Part shown: in pieces, positions 13,198-27,234 of the stretch
How the letters are laid out: every line of letters starts with the position of its first letter
Numbering within the stretch: the stretch's first letter is position 1
From: Ficedula albicollis
Taxonomy: Eukaryota > Chordata > Aves > Passeriformes > Muscicapidae
DNA length: 64,000 bases
Assembly (NCBI RefSeq): GCF_000247815.1
Contig: NW_004775928.1
Span: 64,501-128,500 of the forward strand
Direction of reading: 5' to 3'
Notes under the pieces: generated by a model
Seen by the model: only the letters and a program-made list of their open reading frames with translations
Told to the model about the DNA's origin: nothing
The model's database searches: none
Position numbers and translations under genes: made by a program

Positions 13198-15115
13198 TGT
13201 GTAGATAGTATAGCAACAATGTCACTAGGTATATTAATGTATTTTATGAAATGGAACTGTAATTCTGTTTTTCCATACCATCTCCACATGCTGCATGTTA
13301 GAGATGCTGTCTTTGCCAGGACTATCCCCATGCTTTGGCTGTGGGATGATTTGGGTGTATCCCCTGTGTCATCTATGGGCTATGACACAAAGCTGTGTTA
13401 TGGTTCTGAACCACCACATCAGTAGCTATAATTTTGATTTTTTCATGGTATGTTCTCTTCTGAGGGTAGGACTTGTGAGAATTTTACTTCATTGTGTCCC
13501 AATACATCGTCTGAGAATATGTCCTGTCATGCATCTTTATTCTGCACTGTAAGAAGGATGCAGAGATGGCAAGTCATCTAACTACTCGTCTCACAAACAG
13601 TAGTTTGCTGAATATGTAGAAGTAATAGAGAATGACAGTCCCATGCAGTGGAGTCCTGAACTAAACAGGCTATCCTGATGCCCTGTTGGAATGTTCAGTG
13701 AGAAGTTAAGAATTGATTCCCAGCATGAGCCACAGGAGGAAAGTTGTGTGGATGTTCTTCCTTTAATTTATTGGAGCAAGAACAAGGTCTTAGATGATAA
13801 TTCTTGGGCTGGTAGGAGAGAAGGAAAAGAATATATAAATAGGGAGAAAAATCTATGAAGCTTCTGCTTTTAGAAGTATATTGAAAAGCCTTGGTCTGAG
13901 CAAAAAGAAAATCTGGAGCCCTCACAACTGAGGTATTTCACAAGCTTTTCAAAAAAATAAATTTGAGTCTCCTGCCTCCTTGTCTCACAGGAACAATGTA
14001 GTTCTGGGAAAAACATCAGTAATACTTCCTGTGGCCCTTCTAAACTCTCTGCCATCCATCATGGCTGAATAATAAAATGGACTACCATGTCTTGACTTTC
14101 AATGCAGATTGCTGGACCTTCTGAAAATACAGAATGTTATTGTCAGGTAGAACATCAGAAATTAAAGCATGTAAAATCAGCAGTTGCTATAAAATCTTGT
14201 CCTTTTTATCCTAGATGACTAAGTTTCACACACATTTCCTGGCATGCTAGATATTTTCTTTAAATTGAGGATTGATGGGATCTTGGATCTTTTATATTGT
14301 TGAATAATTAGTCTTCTACAGGTCACTAATATTTGAATGTTTTTTGTGCTGGTGTAAATCAGACCACATAGAAGCAATGTAGCACAAATGTGTCACTTAG
14401 CATCATATATGTAGTTATTTTCTCTGAGACATTTTTGTCTCATCAGAACCCCTTTTACATCTACTATAAACGGAAGTTTTGAACTCAAAATGCAGAAACT
14501 GATTCAAATTAGAAAAAAATCAAGATAATCAGATTGTCATGCCAGTAGTGTTCCTCATTAAGAAATCAAATTAGACACATTCATAAGAAAACATCCTTTC
14601 TCTCTTTTTTTTGTTTTTGTTTATTCCCTGTGTCTACTACTGATGCTTCAAGGAAAGCAAGATGAATGAATCAGGTCATAGAAGATAGTTTTCACAGGTT
14701 CTCTCAGGAAGCAAATATGTATAACAGTGGAAATACTGGATTAATAAAGTGGATTGCTTTCCATTTTTTTCCTGCAGATACTAGTTTCTCATATTGCTTT
14801 CTGTAAAGCTTAAAACAACATCAATTTTTAAGGACTTGAAAGTGCTTTTCTATTTAAAATCAAACAAGAGAACATAATTTTCATTCCAGCACTGTGTGCA
14901 TTTCCTTCTTGAAGTATGCTGGATATATAGAAACCCATGGTAAACATGGTAAAAATAAAAAGGAAAAGGTGGGGTGGGGGGGTGTGAGAAAATCTAAGTG
15001 ATGAAAATGAGTAATTGTTTGGCAGCAAGTCTGCAGGGAGAGAGCTGACACTGTACAACATATATTTCCTGAATAATGAGAGAAGTCTCAGTGCTATGCA
15101 ATCACTGCCTATTGG
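13198..15115. other. Unique non-coding stretch
   Basis: No recognisable gene or mobile element. Open frames at 13189-13552 and 14828-15178 have no family resemblance I can name and are of chance length. Confidence 0.45.
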
Positions 15116-15462
15116 TGTGTTGGTGGACTCATCAGAGCAGATAGGTGTCATAAAGACATTTTTTCCTGAAGCAAACATACCTTCTTCTTCACTGAACTGT
15201 CATCTTTTAGTTTGGATAATGGGTACAGAGTAAAATCTTAGGAGATCTATTAGAGGGATACCTGGAATTTGGAGTACTTCTGCGTCAGAAATTTTGTGTT
15301 GGTGGACTCATCAGAGCAGATAGGTGTCATAAAGACATTTTTTCCTGAAGCAAACATACCTTCTTCTTCACTGAACTGTCATCTTTTAGTTTGGATAATG
15401 GGTACAGAGTAAAATCTTAGGAGATCTATTAGAGGGATACCTGGAATTTGGAGTACTTCTGC
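15116..15462. repeat. Exact tandem duplication, two 168-bp copies, period 179 bp
   Basis: Copy one is 15116-15283 and copy two 15295-15462, separated by an 11-bp spacer. By eye the copies are identical. Each runs from TGTGTTGGTGGACTC to GGAGTACTTCTGC. Copy one overlaps short open frames that are not recognisable. Identity implies a very recent duplication, or false duplication in assembly. Confidence 0.93.
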
Positions 15463-17469
15463 CGTGATTATACTTGTTTGTTTATTCATGGAAGAAGGAA
15501 ATTGCACTAACAGCTATATGTATAGGTGGCATGAGTAAATACATATAATTCCACTTAGGTAGACAAAAGACTGTACTTGTGTTGTTAATGATGGCTTTCT
15601 GTCAGAAGGTAGGAACATCTGACTTTTCCAGATCTATCTTGTCTGTCTTGCCTAGACTACCTTTATGCAGGTGGGTTTGTTTGGGGTTTTTTGTTTTGTT
15701 TTGTTTTGTCTGTTTTTGTTTGCTTTTTTTTCTGTTTAACTCTTTAGTTGAAGGAAAGTAAGTGCTCAGTTTTTTCTTTAGTTTCATTTTCAGGAAGTAT
15801 ACAAATTAAATAAATCTCATATTTGTTTCAGCTGTTCTTGCTGGTGTAGGAAATAGCTAGGAAGAGCTTACAGAAAGTTTTTTCTCTGTTGGATTGAATG
15901 TATTCTCAGCAGTACCTTCTGTCTCATTTATTGTTCACCTGGCATCCTCTTGCCAATATTTTGTGTTCTCACTTTGTTTACATTGTAGTTACAGAAATCC
16001 ATAACACAAACTAATCAGGGATATCAAAATGAAAGAAAGGTGAGAGGCAAGATAAAAATTGCCATCTGGGTGTTCAGGCAGTGAAACAGTTTGATTAAAA
16101 CTTTGCTTTTTCCCTCATCCCTGGAAGAGTTGTAATTATTTACATGAAAATGAATGCTGTAGCAAGTAGCAAGGGTTGATTTTCCTTGGCTAGAGAAAGA
16201 CAGACAGTTTCTTCACAAATGAACCCGATTAGGTCCTTTCAAGCAACGTATGGTGCAGTGTCTGTCCCAGCCTTACTGTCAAAATGAATTGAAAAACCTA
16301 TTATTAACTCTTTCCTGATTGCAACAAGTTCCTCTTGAGATGTTTTGGCTTGGAAAGTTTTTCATTATATTTTTTCCTTAGGAAAAAAGGGGAAATGGGG
16401 GAACAGAACACAATGTCCATGTCAGTTCTTTTTTGACAGATCTGCCTCTAACTGAAGCCTCTGAATAAATTCAGTCATGTTGTGGTAGAAAATAAAGTTG
16501 TTAAAATAGTGAAAACAAATATGTGGTGTATATATTTCCTGGGTGATTCTCTTCAGAACTGTGAGCTTACAATGTGCTCTAAGCAAGGTGAAAAGAAGCT
16601 CAGACATCTCAGACATAAAACAGTAAAAGATATATTTCAAACACACAGTGATTTATAGCAAAAGTTTAACTTTCTCCTTAAAGAAATGTTTAAATAGGCA
16701 AATATATTTCTGTTGAGGAAACCTGTAATTAGAATAATCCTGTTCCTGTTACTTGTTATCTTGCAATATGAAATGTGTTGTTCCCATACTTACAGAAATA
16801 ATTGAAGGGAAAAAACTTGGACAGACAATTTCTGGTTAAGTGCCTTGATTTTACAAAAGCCCTATCTTGTAACAAGAGTTTAGGTTAATATCTTAAAATG
16901 AAGTTTTGGTATGTTTCACAAATAAAGGTTTAATCTCTACTAGGATTTATTGAAAATCTCCCCATTGAACATCTAATGTTGTACAATGAATGCGGGATTA
17001 TCATAATAAAGAAAAAAACCCACCAATACCAACAACAAAAGCAAAACACAGCCCATGGTGTAAGAGCTTTTCTTCCAAGTCCTTCTCTGTAAAACAGAAA
17101 ACATGCATAAAAAGTAAAGTCTGTGCTCTAAAAATAATCTTTTTTTTCTTTTTTTCTTTTTCTTTTTCATTTGAGAAAATAATATTATGGAGGACCAGCC
17201 TCCTCTCTTTCTTTCAGTTTGCCCTCTCTGCAGAACAGACATGTGAGGTGCCAAAATGAGTGGGTCTAGAGTGCTACCCTTTGCAGTAATATAAATAGTG
17301 GAGGAGTTCAGGGAGGTATCAGCTAACAGAGAATTTATGTTAGGGACCAAGGCTGAAACATTAAGGCATATGTTTTCCAGGGGCAATAAGGGCCTATGCC
17401 ATACAGCTGCGGAAAAATTAATTAAAAATCAGCTTACAGTGAAGGACTGGATATAAATAAACCTATCTA
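15463..17469. other. AT-rich unique stretch with T-rich microsatellites
   Basis: (TTTTG)n-like low complexity lies at about 15675-15730 and a pyrimidine tract (CTTTTT)n at about 17140-17170. No gene or transposon was recognised. Confidence 0.45.
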
Positions 17470-18130
17470 TAGAAACAGGGCGAACAGCAGCATCTACGTG
17501 GGAGGCCTGTTTCTGTTGAGTAGATCTTGCGTCTGATTTCTCTGAGACCTAGGCTTGATGAGTGTGATCTGATGCATGTATATTTATGGTGCCTAGCAAT
17601 AGTGCCTTACAAGTGGGCTTAGCAAGGCCTCGATTGAAGGCAGCGATGTTTCCTTTCTGCCTTCTTTCCCCACGTAGCATGGCATGCCTAGAATCCCTAG
17701 TTCTGATGGGAAGGCCTGAATTATTCATCAGCCAGCTGATGTCAGGTGATGAGATCTCTTCACGCTGCAGCCCTGTCACTAGGTGTTTATTGCTCTGTTT
17801 CACCAGCAGCCCTGCTATTACTGTGAAGCCAGAAGAACCCCACATAGAGGCATGACAAGTATCAGTAAGGATAGCTCTTAAAGACTCTGTTTTGCCTGGG
17901 AGGTCATCTGAAGGTTATTACGAACAAATTATTTCTTCATTTCCGCTGACTGAGTAGATAGCCTTAATGATCTGTCACCTAGCAATAGGCTGCCTGTTCA
18001 AACATAAAGAATGGCATACTGATGGCTTATAACTAGAATCAGTTCATTTTAGCTATTCTCTTGTCAAGCATGTTTCCAAGATACATATATTATTTACATA
18101 TTCATGAGCCTTTGCAGACATTGACACCAT
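17470..18130. other. Candidate conserved non-coding element
   Basis: This block is compositionally balanced, free of microsatellites and of any mobile element I can recognise. It is rich in homeodomain- and GATA-like words such as GAATTATTCATCAGCC (17717) and CCTTAATGATCTGTC (17962). It stays open on both strands over 17549-17855 (98 and 89 residues), but neither peptide resembles a known family. The texture resembles vertebrate enhancer elements in gene deserts. This is an inference with no alignment behind it. Confidence 0.3.
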
Positions 18131-21100
18131 GAGGGGGCCTGTCTGATAATGTGATACAAGTTTATGCTGTGTCCTGAGGCACTTAAAGTCTATTAAGTGA
18201 ATCAAATCTGTTCACTTCTCTTCTTCCTAGGTGGTGTTCTTAGCCTAAAGGAGTGGAGCTGCAATCAACATTTGTGTACAGTACCTTACTTTTTTTCCTG
18301 TCCACCTAGCTCTTTTCCACGTTGAAGTTAATTTCATTTCCTAGAGAGGCATTAAGCTGAGGGAAATTGCCTTTTAGTAAGCCAGAGCATCATTTTCTCA
18401 TGTTACTGCTGTTCAGAAATGTAGTTATGACTGTTTGTCTGCAGGCAGAGAAGATGATACACACAAGAAAAAGTGCCTTTTAAACTTATTTCATTTTTTA
18501 ACTCTACTGAGATATTGATCTTTGGCTGTATTTCTGGTGCATAAAGGTGGGGAAAAATAACAGTGTGAGTGGGGTGGGGTCAGGAGACAGAGGAGAGGAG
18601 AATCTTCCACAATAAAAAAGCCAAGGGCTATGGATTTCTCTTGTCAATATGAACCTTCACTATCTTGACCATGTCTTTACTGATACGTAGTTAATTATAA
18701 GAGAGATACATTTTAAAAATGCCAGCTAATAGAAATGAAAGCATGAGTGACAGTAAAAATTTATGTGTCTTGGGCTACCTCCTGAGTTTAAAAGAACAGT
18801 AAAAGACCCTGAATAATCTACTGGAGCTGATGTTTCCCTTTATTTTAGAAGTTTGCACAATTTTTTTTGGATACTCCAGAATTTAGGAAAGTAAAGAAAG
18901 GATAAAAGAGACCAACTGCTATTTCCCTCTAATACTCAAGGGTGGAGTCCTAAGAAGCAGCAAGTGTTCTCACTTCTCTCTATCAATTACTGGTTTGTTA
19001 CACTACATTTGGGAGAGATCAGGGGAAGGGATAAAAAGCTAAATAGAAACTGATATTGTAGCACATAATTTTCATAAAATGAAGTGTTAATTCTAGTTAA
19101 AATTGGTTACTACACAAGGCAGTAATTCTGTAAGGGCTAAACTGCAGCCTTAAATGTAGTGTTAACAGCAAGAAAAATAGCAAGCTGTTTATTGGAGCTT
19201 CTTTATGAGAGCTCTCCACAGACAAGGCTTACAAAGAGAGAAGAAACTCTATTGGAGAAGCCATCTAGGAGTCACTTGAGCAGATGAAAACAGTGCTAAT
19301 GCTGCATGTCCTCCAAACATAAATGAACTCTCTAACAAATGCAATCAGATTCACTAAGGAAATTTCAATTTTTCACATAAATGAGAATTTTACATGGACA
19401 GGTTGATGGGTATGCCCTCTGTGGAATTACAAGTTCTGATTCTAAAGTGGAAGATATCATTTTAGGACTTTCACGCTGTAGCCAACCAAAATTTGGCAAA
19501 GAGGAAAAAGATAATTGAAATATTTATGTTGTTTGGTGTGGGGTCTTTGTAAATTTTTTGTTTTGTTTAAGACTTGTTTATTTTTATTTTGCCAAGTCAC
19601 TTTAACAATTGCTAACCTACATTAGAGGGTTTCTTTCAGAGCACCAATTCTTTAAAATTCTTAGACGAAGTTATGTGCTTTCACTATGTGATTTCTCCCC
19701 TGATTGCTTGTGAAAAACAAAAAAATCCTTCTACTTGAGAAGAAATTTGTATTAATTTTCCTATGAAGTGCATCTCCTGTAATGAAATGTGCTGACAGAG
19801 AAAGGTTAGAGACAGGGCTCAGTTAGTGAGTAGCAGGGGGCTTGAAGTTTTAGAGAGTATGTGTTGTTGGATGGATGCAAAGGAGACAGAAATTTATTTT
19901 TAATGTCACCTTTTATCCTCTGAACACAGCACAGGCTAGAGTTCATTATGAACCATACACTTAAAATTGTTTTGAAGATGTGATGTACTCTCACCCCCCA
20001 CTGAAGTGAGGATTTGTGCAAAGCTTTTGAGCTCAAACAGCTTTAGCAGAATGTGGTCTTAGTGACATCCTCTGTAGCCAGAGGATGATGATGTCAAAAA
20101 GACTACTATAACAGTGCATGTTGACAACAAAGTATTGTAAAAGAGCTTGTATTCATTTCTAATCTGAAGTGTAGAGGCCAAAGAAACAGTGACAGTCTCC
20201 AGTTATACTAATGGTTTAGCATTGAAGGTGGCTGGAAAAATATCTCTGGTTTCTCCTAAAAACCTCCTTATTTTTTGATTTTTAAATTCTCTATTTTTAA
20301 TCTTATAAATTACTATGTGTCTTTTATTTTACTGGATTAAACAGAGATTAAATACAGATTTTGTGTAGCTGTCCTGAATAAATCAGGCCTTTTCAATGAG
20401 GCTTTGATCTATTTTGAAGCCTTTGAAACCTAGCTTGGATGAAATGTCAATGCATTCATGGTGTAATGCAATGAGGAGCGTGGAAGCTTCTGTTACTATC
20501 TTTGAGAGTTTGTTAGAGAAATGATGTCTGACAAGAGCCACACATTATAGAAGAATTGTTAATTTTGAAATTAGCTCTGGTAGATCTGCTTAAGAAAGTT
20601 TATAGGGTGAAAAGGTGCTTTTAAAATCATCTGAAATGAAGCCTACAGTGAAGACACAGCAGAAAGGCTGACAGGGGAATATGTTAGTTCTACCTGCTTT
20701 AATCCATTTGTTACCAGGAGGGACAAAAAACTGTGCACAGATTAATGAACCATTTTTGTCAGATATATACTGATAAACTTCTGCTTGCTTCTCTACCCTT
20801 TGTTGCTATGGAATCAGAGAGATGTGAAATTACCAAAGAACTTAAACCCAGCAAGGAGTTCCTCTGATACTCAATTAGAAAATAAAACAGAACATTTAGG
20901 AAATGAGGTCCTAGCTTTCTGATCACATGTAATGCATGAAATGATGAAAGGCTGCTTTTTCTGGTGTGTACTTTGCTAATGTATGTGGTATTGGTACATT
21001 AAATAAACTGTTGAGTATGACAGAGCGTATGAAGTGAAAGTCACTCTCCTCCATAAAGCCTGACTAATCAGATGTTAAGTGGGGAAGTTTTCAGATATTT

Positions 21101-21208
21101 GTCTCCTCTTAGCTTGCCATCAGGACATACACAGTTTCCAATGGAGCTCTTTCAGATTATAAAACAGGAATTGTATGTGCACCAAAGCTATTTCTCACTA
21201 GTGTATCA
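18131..21208. other. AT-rich unique non-coding stretch
   Basis: No gene or transposon was recognised. It ends at the target-site duplication of the LTR starting 21214. Confidence 0.5.
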
Positions 21209-21213
21209 GGTCC

Positions 21214-22306
21214 TGTTTTGGGTTTGTGTGGCCGGTTTGTGGTAGCTGGGGGGCTAAAGAGATGACTTTTGTGAGTAGCTGCTGGAACTTTCCCCCATGT
21301 CCAGTGGAACCAATACCAACTGGCTCCAGAATGGGCCCACAATTGCTTAAGGCTGAGCCAATCAGGAATGACAGTAACATTCGACCTACAATAACATATT
21401 TAAGAAGGAAAAAAAAGTTATTTAGCAGATGTAATTGCAGCCAGGCAACATGGAAGTGAGAAAATGTGAGAAGAACAACTCTGCAGGCACCAAGGTCAGT
21501 GGAGAAGGGGCAGGAGGTGCTCCAGGCACTGGAGCTGAGATTCTCCTGCAGCCCCTGGTGCAGACAGCCCAGGGTGAGGCAGATGTGCCCCTGCAGCCAC
21601 GGAGGTCCATGGGGATACAGAGACCCACCTGCATCTTGTGGAGGAGCCCCAGACTGGAGCAGGTGGAGGCCTCAGAGGAGGATGTGAATGCATGAGAGAT
21701 GAGGAGCAGGGTCCTGGCAGAAGCCTGCAGACTAGAAGAGCCCATGCTCCTAGAGCAGCTTCCTGACAGGACTTGAAATCTCTCTGGGGGACTCACACCA
21801 GAGCAGCCTTGAATGACTGCGCCCTGTGGAAGAGTGACCTGCATTGGAGCAGTCCGTGGAGAAGAGCTGCCCATGGGATGGATCATGTTGGGGAAGTTCA
21901 TGGAGAACTGTCTCCTATGAGAGGGACTCCCTGCTGGAGAAGAGAAAGGATTCTTCTCCCTGAGCAGCAGCAGGAACCACTTATGATGAACTGACCACAG
22001 CCCCCATTCCCTGTCTTCCTGTGCAACTGCAGGAAGGAAATAGAGATGGGAAGGAGTCAGGTGTGGGGAGAAGGTGTTTTTCAAAATTCACTTCTCATTA
22101 TCCTGCCCTGATTTTGTTAGTAGTAAATTCAATTATTTTCCCTAAGCTGAGCCTGTTTTGCCCATGCATGGTGAGTGCTCTCTCCTGGTCCTCATCTCAA
22201 CTTATGAACCCTTCATCATATTTTCCTTCCCCGGTCCAGTTGTAGACAGGAGTGATGGAGAAGCTTTGCTGGGTGCCTGGCATCCAGCCAGGATCAGCCC
22301 ACCACA
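21214..22306 (+). mobile_element. Complete solo LTR, avian ERVL-type, with 5-bp target duplication
   Basis: The element starts TGTTTTGGGTTTGTG and ends CAGCCCACCACA. It is flanked by a perfect 5-bp duplication GGTCC at 21209-21213 and 22307-22311. The length is 1093 bp. A TATA-like ATATTTAAG lies at 21396-21404. Downstream is the GC-richer region typical of this family, with imperfect internal repeats of the type CTGCAGCCCCTGG, then GTTAGTAGTAAATTCAATT near 22117, the site of the family polyadenylation signal. No gag, pol or env sequence is present, so it formed by recombination between two LTRs. The open frames inside are not retroviral proteins. It could act as a promoter or enhancer, but nothing here shows that it does. 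Confidence 0.93.
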
Positions 22307-22311
22307 GGTCC

Positions 22312-25300
22312 TAAGATCCAGAACCAGACTGGAAATCTAGATTCAATGTCCTTAAAGAACCACCTCTGTAATGTAATATCTATGACGATTTTTCCTCCAC
22401 CACCTGTTCCTTGGCAGCATGTATGAGACAGAGAATGCCCTTACAGCTGTGCCACCCATGAGAGGCACAGATTGAAGCTTTTGTTTTGATGCAGCTGCCA
22501 GTGGCCATGGGACAATTAAATAGCACAGCATCCTTAAACAAGGAATAGTGTTTGGAAAGAAATGGGAGAACTTGCCAAATGTGGCTTGAATTCAGTGTAA
22601 GGTAAGAAGATGATGTATGTTTTGCTACATACGTATTTTCTAAAGCATGTGTAAGGAATTCTTTAATGTCTGAAATCAAAGGTATGGTCATATAGAGAAA
22701 TTATATCTCTCTTAGTTATTGATTATGTAAGGTGCAATGCATTCTCATTTTCCTGATGACCAGTGAGAAAATGTAATGGGTGCTGAGAGTTAGGATATTT
22801 CACAGAATTTCTGACTGAGTGATCCAATGAGTCTACTCTTGTCTGCTTTTCCTGTACTGTGACCTTACACACTGCTGCCTCATTTCTAGAAATCTGAGAA
22901 AGCTTTAAAATACAAACTTTATGTTTGGAACTTCTAAGAAGGTTTCTCTACCTTCTTTTGTGTTCTATGATTGAAATTTATTTTAATGTATTTAATGTAC
23001 TTAATGTATTTCAACATGCTTGTTGTTTCATTGTTGTAGGAATATTAAATAATTTCTGTTTTTATTTTTTACAGTTCAATTTGTTAAATGCTATTTGACA
23101 CCTCTTTAATGCTTTCCATTTCAGTGGAAAAAACCATAAAATACAAAATATTCAAGAAAAAAAATTTAGCCAGTGTTTTCTTTCTAGGGCTGACTATAAA
23201 CTAGAGATAACAGCTTGTAAATGGTACTTTGGAAGGCAGTTTCTGCTATAATGAGATTTTCAAGCAGCAGATGGAATACCTAGAAAAACGTTGTGTGTCT
23301 CTTGGGAGAATTTTTGTTTTGAAAATTACAGGTCTTTTTCAGCTCACAAGACCCTACAGTAGGATCTAGTTGATGTATGGAGAACAGAAAAACCTGTCTG
23401 CCATTGCAGTGTGTCAATCAAAAGATTATCTGAAAGAAAAAGCATCTCTAGATCACAAAATGAGGTCTTGTGGGTAGAGGAAAACTTGATTTTTTTTTAT
23501 TTTTCTGGAAGTCCTTTATTTATTCCTTGAGCTAGGTAGGCTGCAGGGTTGACTTTCACACCAAAGATGCACCAAACTGAGGGACACTAAGGCAAAAAAA
23601 GGAGCTTGATGGGAAAAGTATTCTCAGAGGATCTCATATCTGTGTTGAACACTCCTGAGGTGGAGGTTTTTTGTGGTAGGAATTTGAAAAATGGTTGAAA
23701 AGAGACAAAACTGGGTTTTCTATTGCTTCCCAAAGTTCAGGGAAAGCAGATGGTAAAAAAATCCAGTTTCACACAAATATATTTTTTTATGGCTCTTGGT
23801 CAGTCAGCCTCCTCTGTCTGCCTTCTTTCTCCTGGTGAAAGACACAAACCAGAAGATGAGACATTAGGTGTGTATAGGAGCAGGGTGTTTGGATAATGAA
23901 ACTGGTTTTTCTTAGCAGTAGGTGAAAAAATTCTGAATGTCATTTGCTAGGTCACAAGAATGTACATTATTGCAAATTCTCAGCTCTGCCAAACCCCAAG
24001 TTAAAAACATTAGAAATGATACTCATTGGACTTGTGAATTTGTGAATGGCAGATTGGTGTTAATGAGACTGAGAAACTGGTGCTTTCTATAAGCAAAGCG
24101 TGCGGCAGGGAAACAGAAAAAAATCTCAACAGAGCCAGCCTGGTCCTCAACCCAAGAATGCAGGTGAGAAAAAGGATTAGTCTTCAATACAGCTGCACTT
24201 AATGCGTATTTTACTAATTGAAAAACCCTTTCCTGTCTCATGTTCCTCAACAGTCTACCAATAGTCTACTACAACCCATACCCCTACGCTGGACAGTGTC
24301 AAGAATTATATGGCTATATGGTAACCATCTGGGAAAATCATCTGTCAAAAAAAACCACCCACTTTTTCTCTTTTTCATCTTTTATCCTGAAAATGGCAAA
24401 GGGTACAGAATTTTGGTAAATCAGGACAGATGATTTTTAAGGTCAGCAATATCTTATGTGTAGACAGTGGAAACATCTTTGTCAAGACCATTATAGCTGT
24501 AAAAAGGTGTGACCACAGATTTTTCTGCTGTGCTTATACACTTTTATCCTCAGGGAAGAAAAAGCTGGAGAGCTCCAAGATCAGAAGAGCTGGGGCATGG
24601 AAATTCAATGATTTTAAAGTAAGCTGTAGTGAGACTAGGTTCCTTTCAAGCTGTAATAAGAAGTGTAGCAATATCTGTGTGGCAAACCCTTGTCACTATG
24701 ACAAGTACATGTCTACATGTATAGCTTGATAACAAAAATAGTTTTGATGTACATTGTGAACTGCTTTGTTTTTGCTCTGTCTAGAAAAACTATTCTAGAA
24801 GTGCAATTTTTAAGAAGCACTTTTCAATAGATACACAGTCTTTTATTTTGTTTGTTTGTTTGAGGTTTTTGTTTGTTTGTTTTGTTTATTTTTTTGTCAC
24901 GGGGACAGTTTTCAATTTTATCAGAATCTTTATTTGATTTTATCTCTGTTTTTTCTCACACACAAAGCCTTCAGTGTTACTGTTTCAGTGCAGTTCACAA
25001 TGCATTTTGCTTATATTTTTGATCTTTAATCCCCAAATTAAAAATAATTTCAGAATGTATTTTCTATAACACTTCCTGTTACCATCCTGATGCTTCTTAA
25101 AGACCTATTCAGAATTGAAAAGTCATCGCTTAGGTGACTCTGTCCCTCCAGATCTTCATCTTTAACTGCTCTGGCAATTTCAGCCTTCTTTTCGCCAAGG
25201 CAAGGTATCTTTGATCAAGGTGACGGGTACGTTTCTAACTTTGAATTAGATTCTGATAACAGGTGAAAGAACAGGGGTATTCTCAGGATCTGGACTATGC

Positions 25301-25823
25301 TCACAGTTTGTCTTTTGAGAATGTCATTAAATTACTTACATATAGGAGCCGAGTAACACTGCCCTTCCCTAAGAAATTTTATTAGGGTAGTAATTTCCTA
25401 ACATTGGTCAGTTACAGACAAAATAACACTTCCTCTACTTGACTAACTAATTTTTTATATGTATTAGCATGAGATAGCAGATTTTGACCACAGCCAAAAT
25501 TCTGAGAGCTACCCTTCTTGGGGAACTTACTTCTGTGCTGACTGTTACCTACTTACATGTGTGAGGGAATTTAAATTTCAGCATATAGCAGTATATCTAA
25601 CCCTTTATGCTCCTTTGCATCATCTTCATGTATTGTCTTGGTTTTATGCTACCTGCTTTTTGTTGGAGGGGTCAAGCAAGTCTTTGGACATCTGAGCACC
25701 ACACACCTTTATATTTTGGGAACTGTTAGGCTGGAAAACATTTTCAGTCATGCTGACCATATCCTACTGGGTCTGCATCTCTCTCATGAGACTCATTTTG
25801 AACTGGGCAGGCCCTGATATTTA
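22312..25823. other. AT-rich unique non-coding stretch
   Basis: (GTTT)n low complexity lies at about 24848-24895. A 99-residue open frame at 24430-24729 has no recognisable domain and is treated as chance. No mobile element was recognised. Confidence 0.45.
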
Positions 25824-27234
25824 TATATTATATTATATTATATTATACTATATTATATTATATTATATTATATTATATTATATTATATTATATTATATTA
25901 TATTATATTATATTATATTATATTATATTATATTATATTATATTATATTATATTATATTATATTATATTATATTATATTATATTATATTATATTATATTA
26001 TATTATATTATATTATATTATATTATATTATATTATATTATATTATATTATATTATATTATATTATATTATATTATATTATATTATATTATATTATATTA
26101 TATTATATTATATTATATTATATTATATTATATTATATTATATTATATTATATTATATTATATTATATTATATTATATTATATTATATTATATTATATTA
26201 TATTATATTATATTATATTATATTATATTATATTATATTATATTATATTATATTATATTATATTATATTATATTATATTATATTATATTATATTATATTA
26301 TATTATATTATATTATATTATATTATATTATATTATATTATATTATATTATATTATATTATATTATATTATATTATATTATATTATATTATATTATATTA
26401 TATTATATTATATTATATTATATTATATTATATTATATTATATTATATTATATTATATTATATTATATTATATTATATTATATTATATTATATTATATTA
26501 TATTATATTATATTATATTATATTATATTATATTATATTATATTATATTATATTATATTATATTATATTATATTATATTATATTATATTATATTATATTA
26601 TATTATATTATATTATATTATATTATATTATATTATATTATATTATATTATATTATATTATATTATATTATATTATATTATATTATATTATATTATATTA
26701 TATTATATTATATTATATTATATTATATTATATTATATTATATTATATTATATTATATTATATTATATTATATTATATTATATTATATTATATTATATTA
26801 TATTATATTATATTATATTATATTATATTATATTATATTATATTATATTATATTATATTATATTATATTATATTATATTATATTATATTATATTATATTA
26901 TATTATATTATATTATATTATATTATATTATATTATATTATATTATATTATATTATATTATATTATATTATATTATATTATATTATATTATATTATATTA
27001 TATTATATTATATTATATTATATTATATTATATTATATTATATTATATTATATTATATTATATTATATTATATTATATTATATTATATTATATTATATTA
27101 TATTATATTATATTATATTATATTATATTATATTATATTATATTATATTATATTATATTATATTATATTATATTATATTATATTATATTATATTATATTA
27201 TATTATATTATATTATATTATATTATATTATATT
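25824..27234. repeat. (ATATT)n pentanucleotide microsatellite, about 282 copies
   Basis: This is a pure TATTA/ATATT array of about 1.41 kb. The only variant I see is one C in place of T at 25848, near the left edge. The array is entirely A/T, so it is easily unwound and can form hairpins or cruciforms. It generates a 529-residue spurious frame (IILYY repeats). Interior purity with variation at the edge is the usual picture of a recently expanded array. Confidence 0.98.

Noticed and set aside
21422..22084. 220-residue minus-strand open frame
   Set aside because: It lies antisense within the solo LTR's GC-rich imperfect repeats; it is not a retroviral or host protein.
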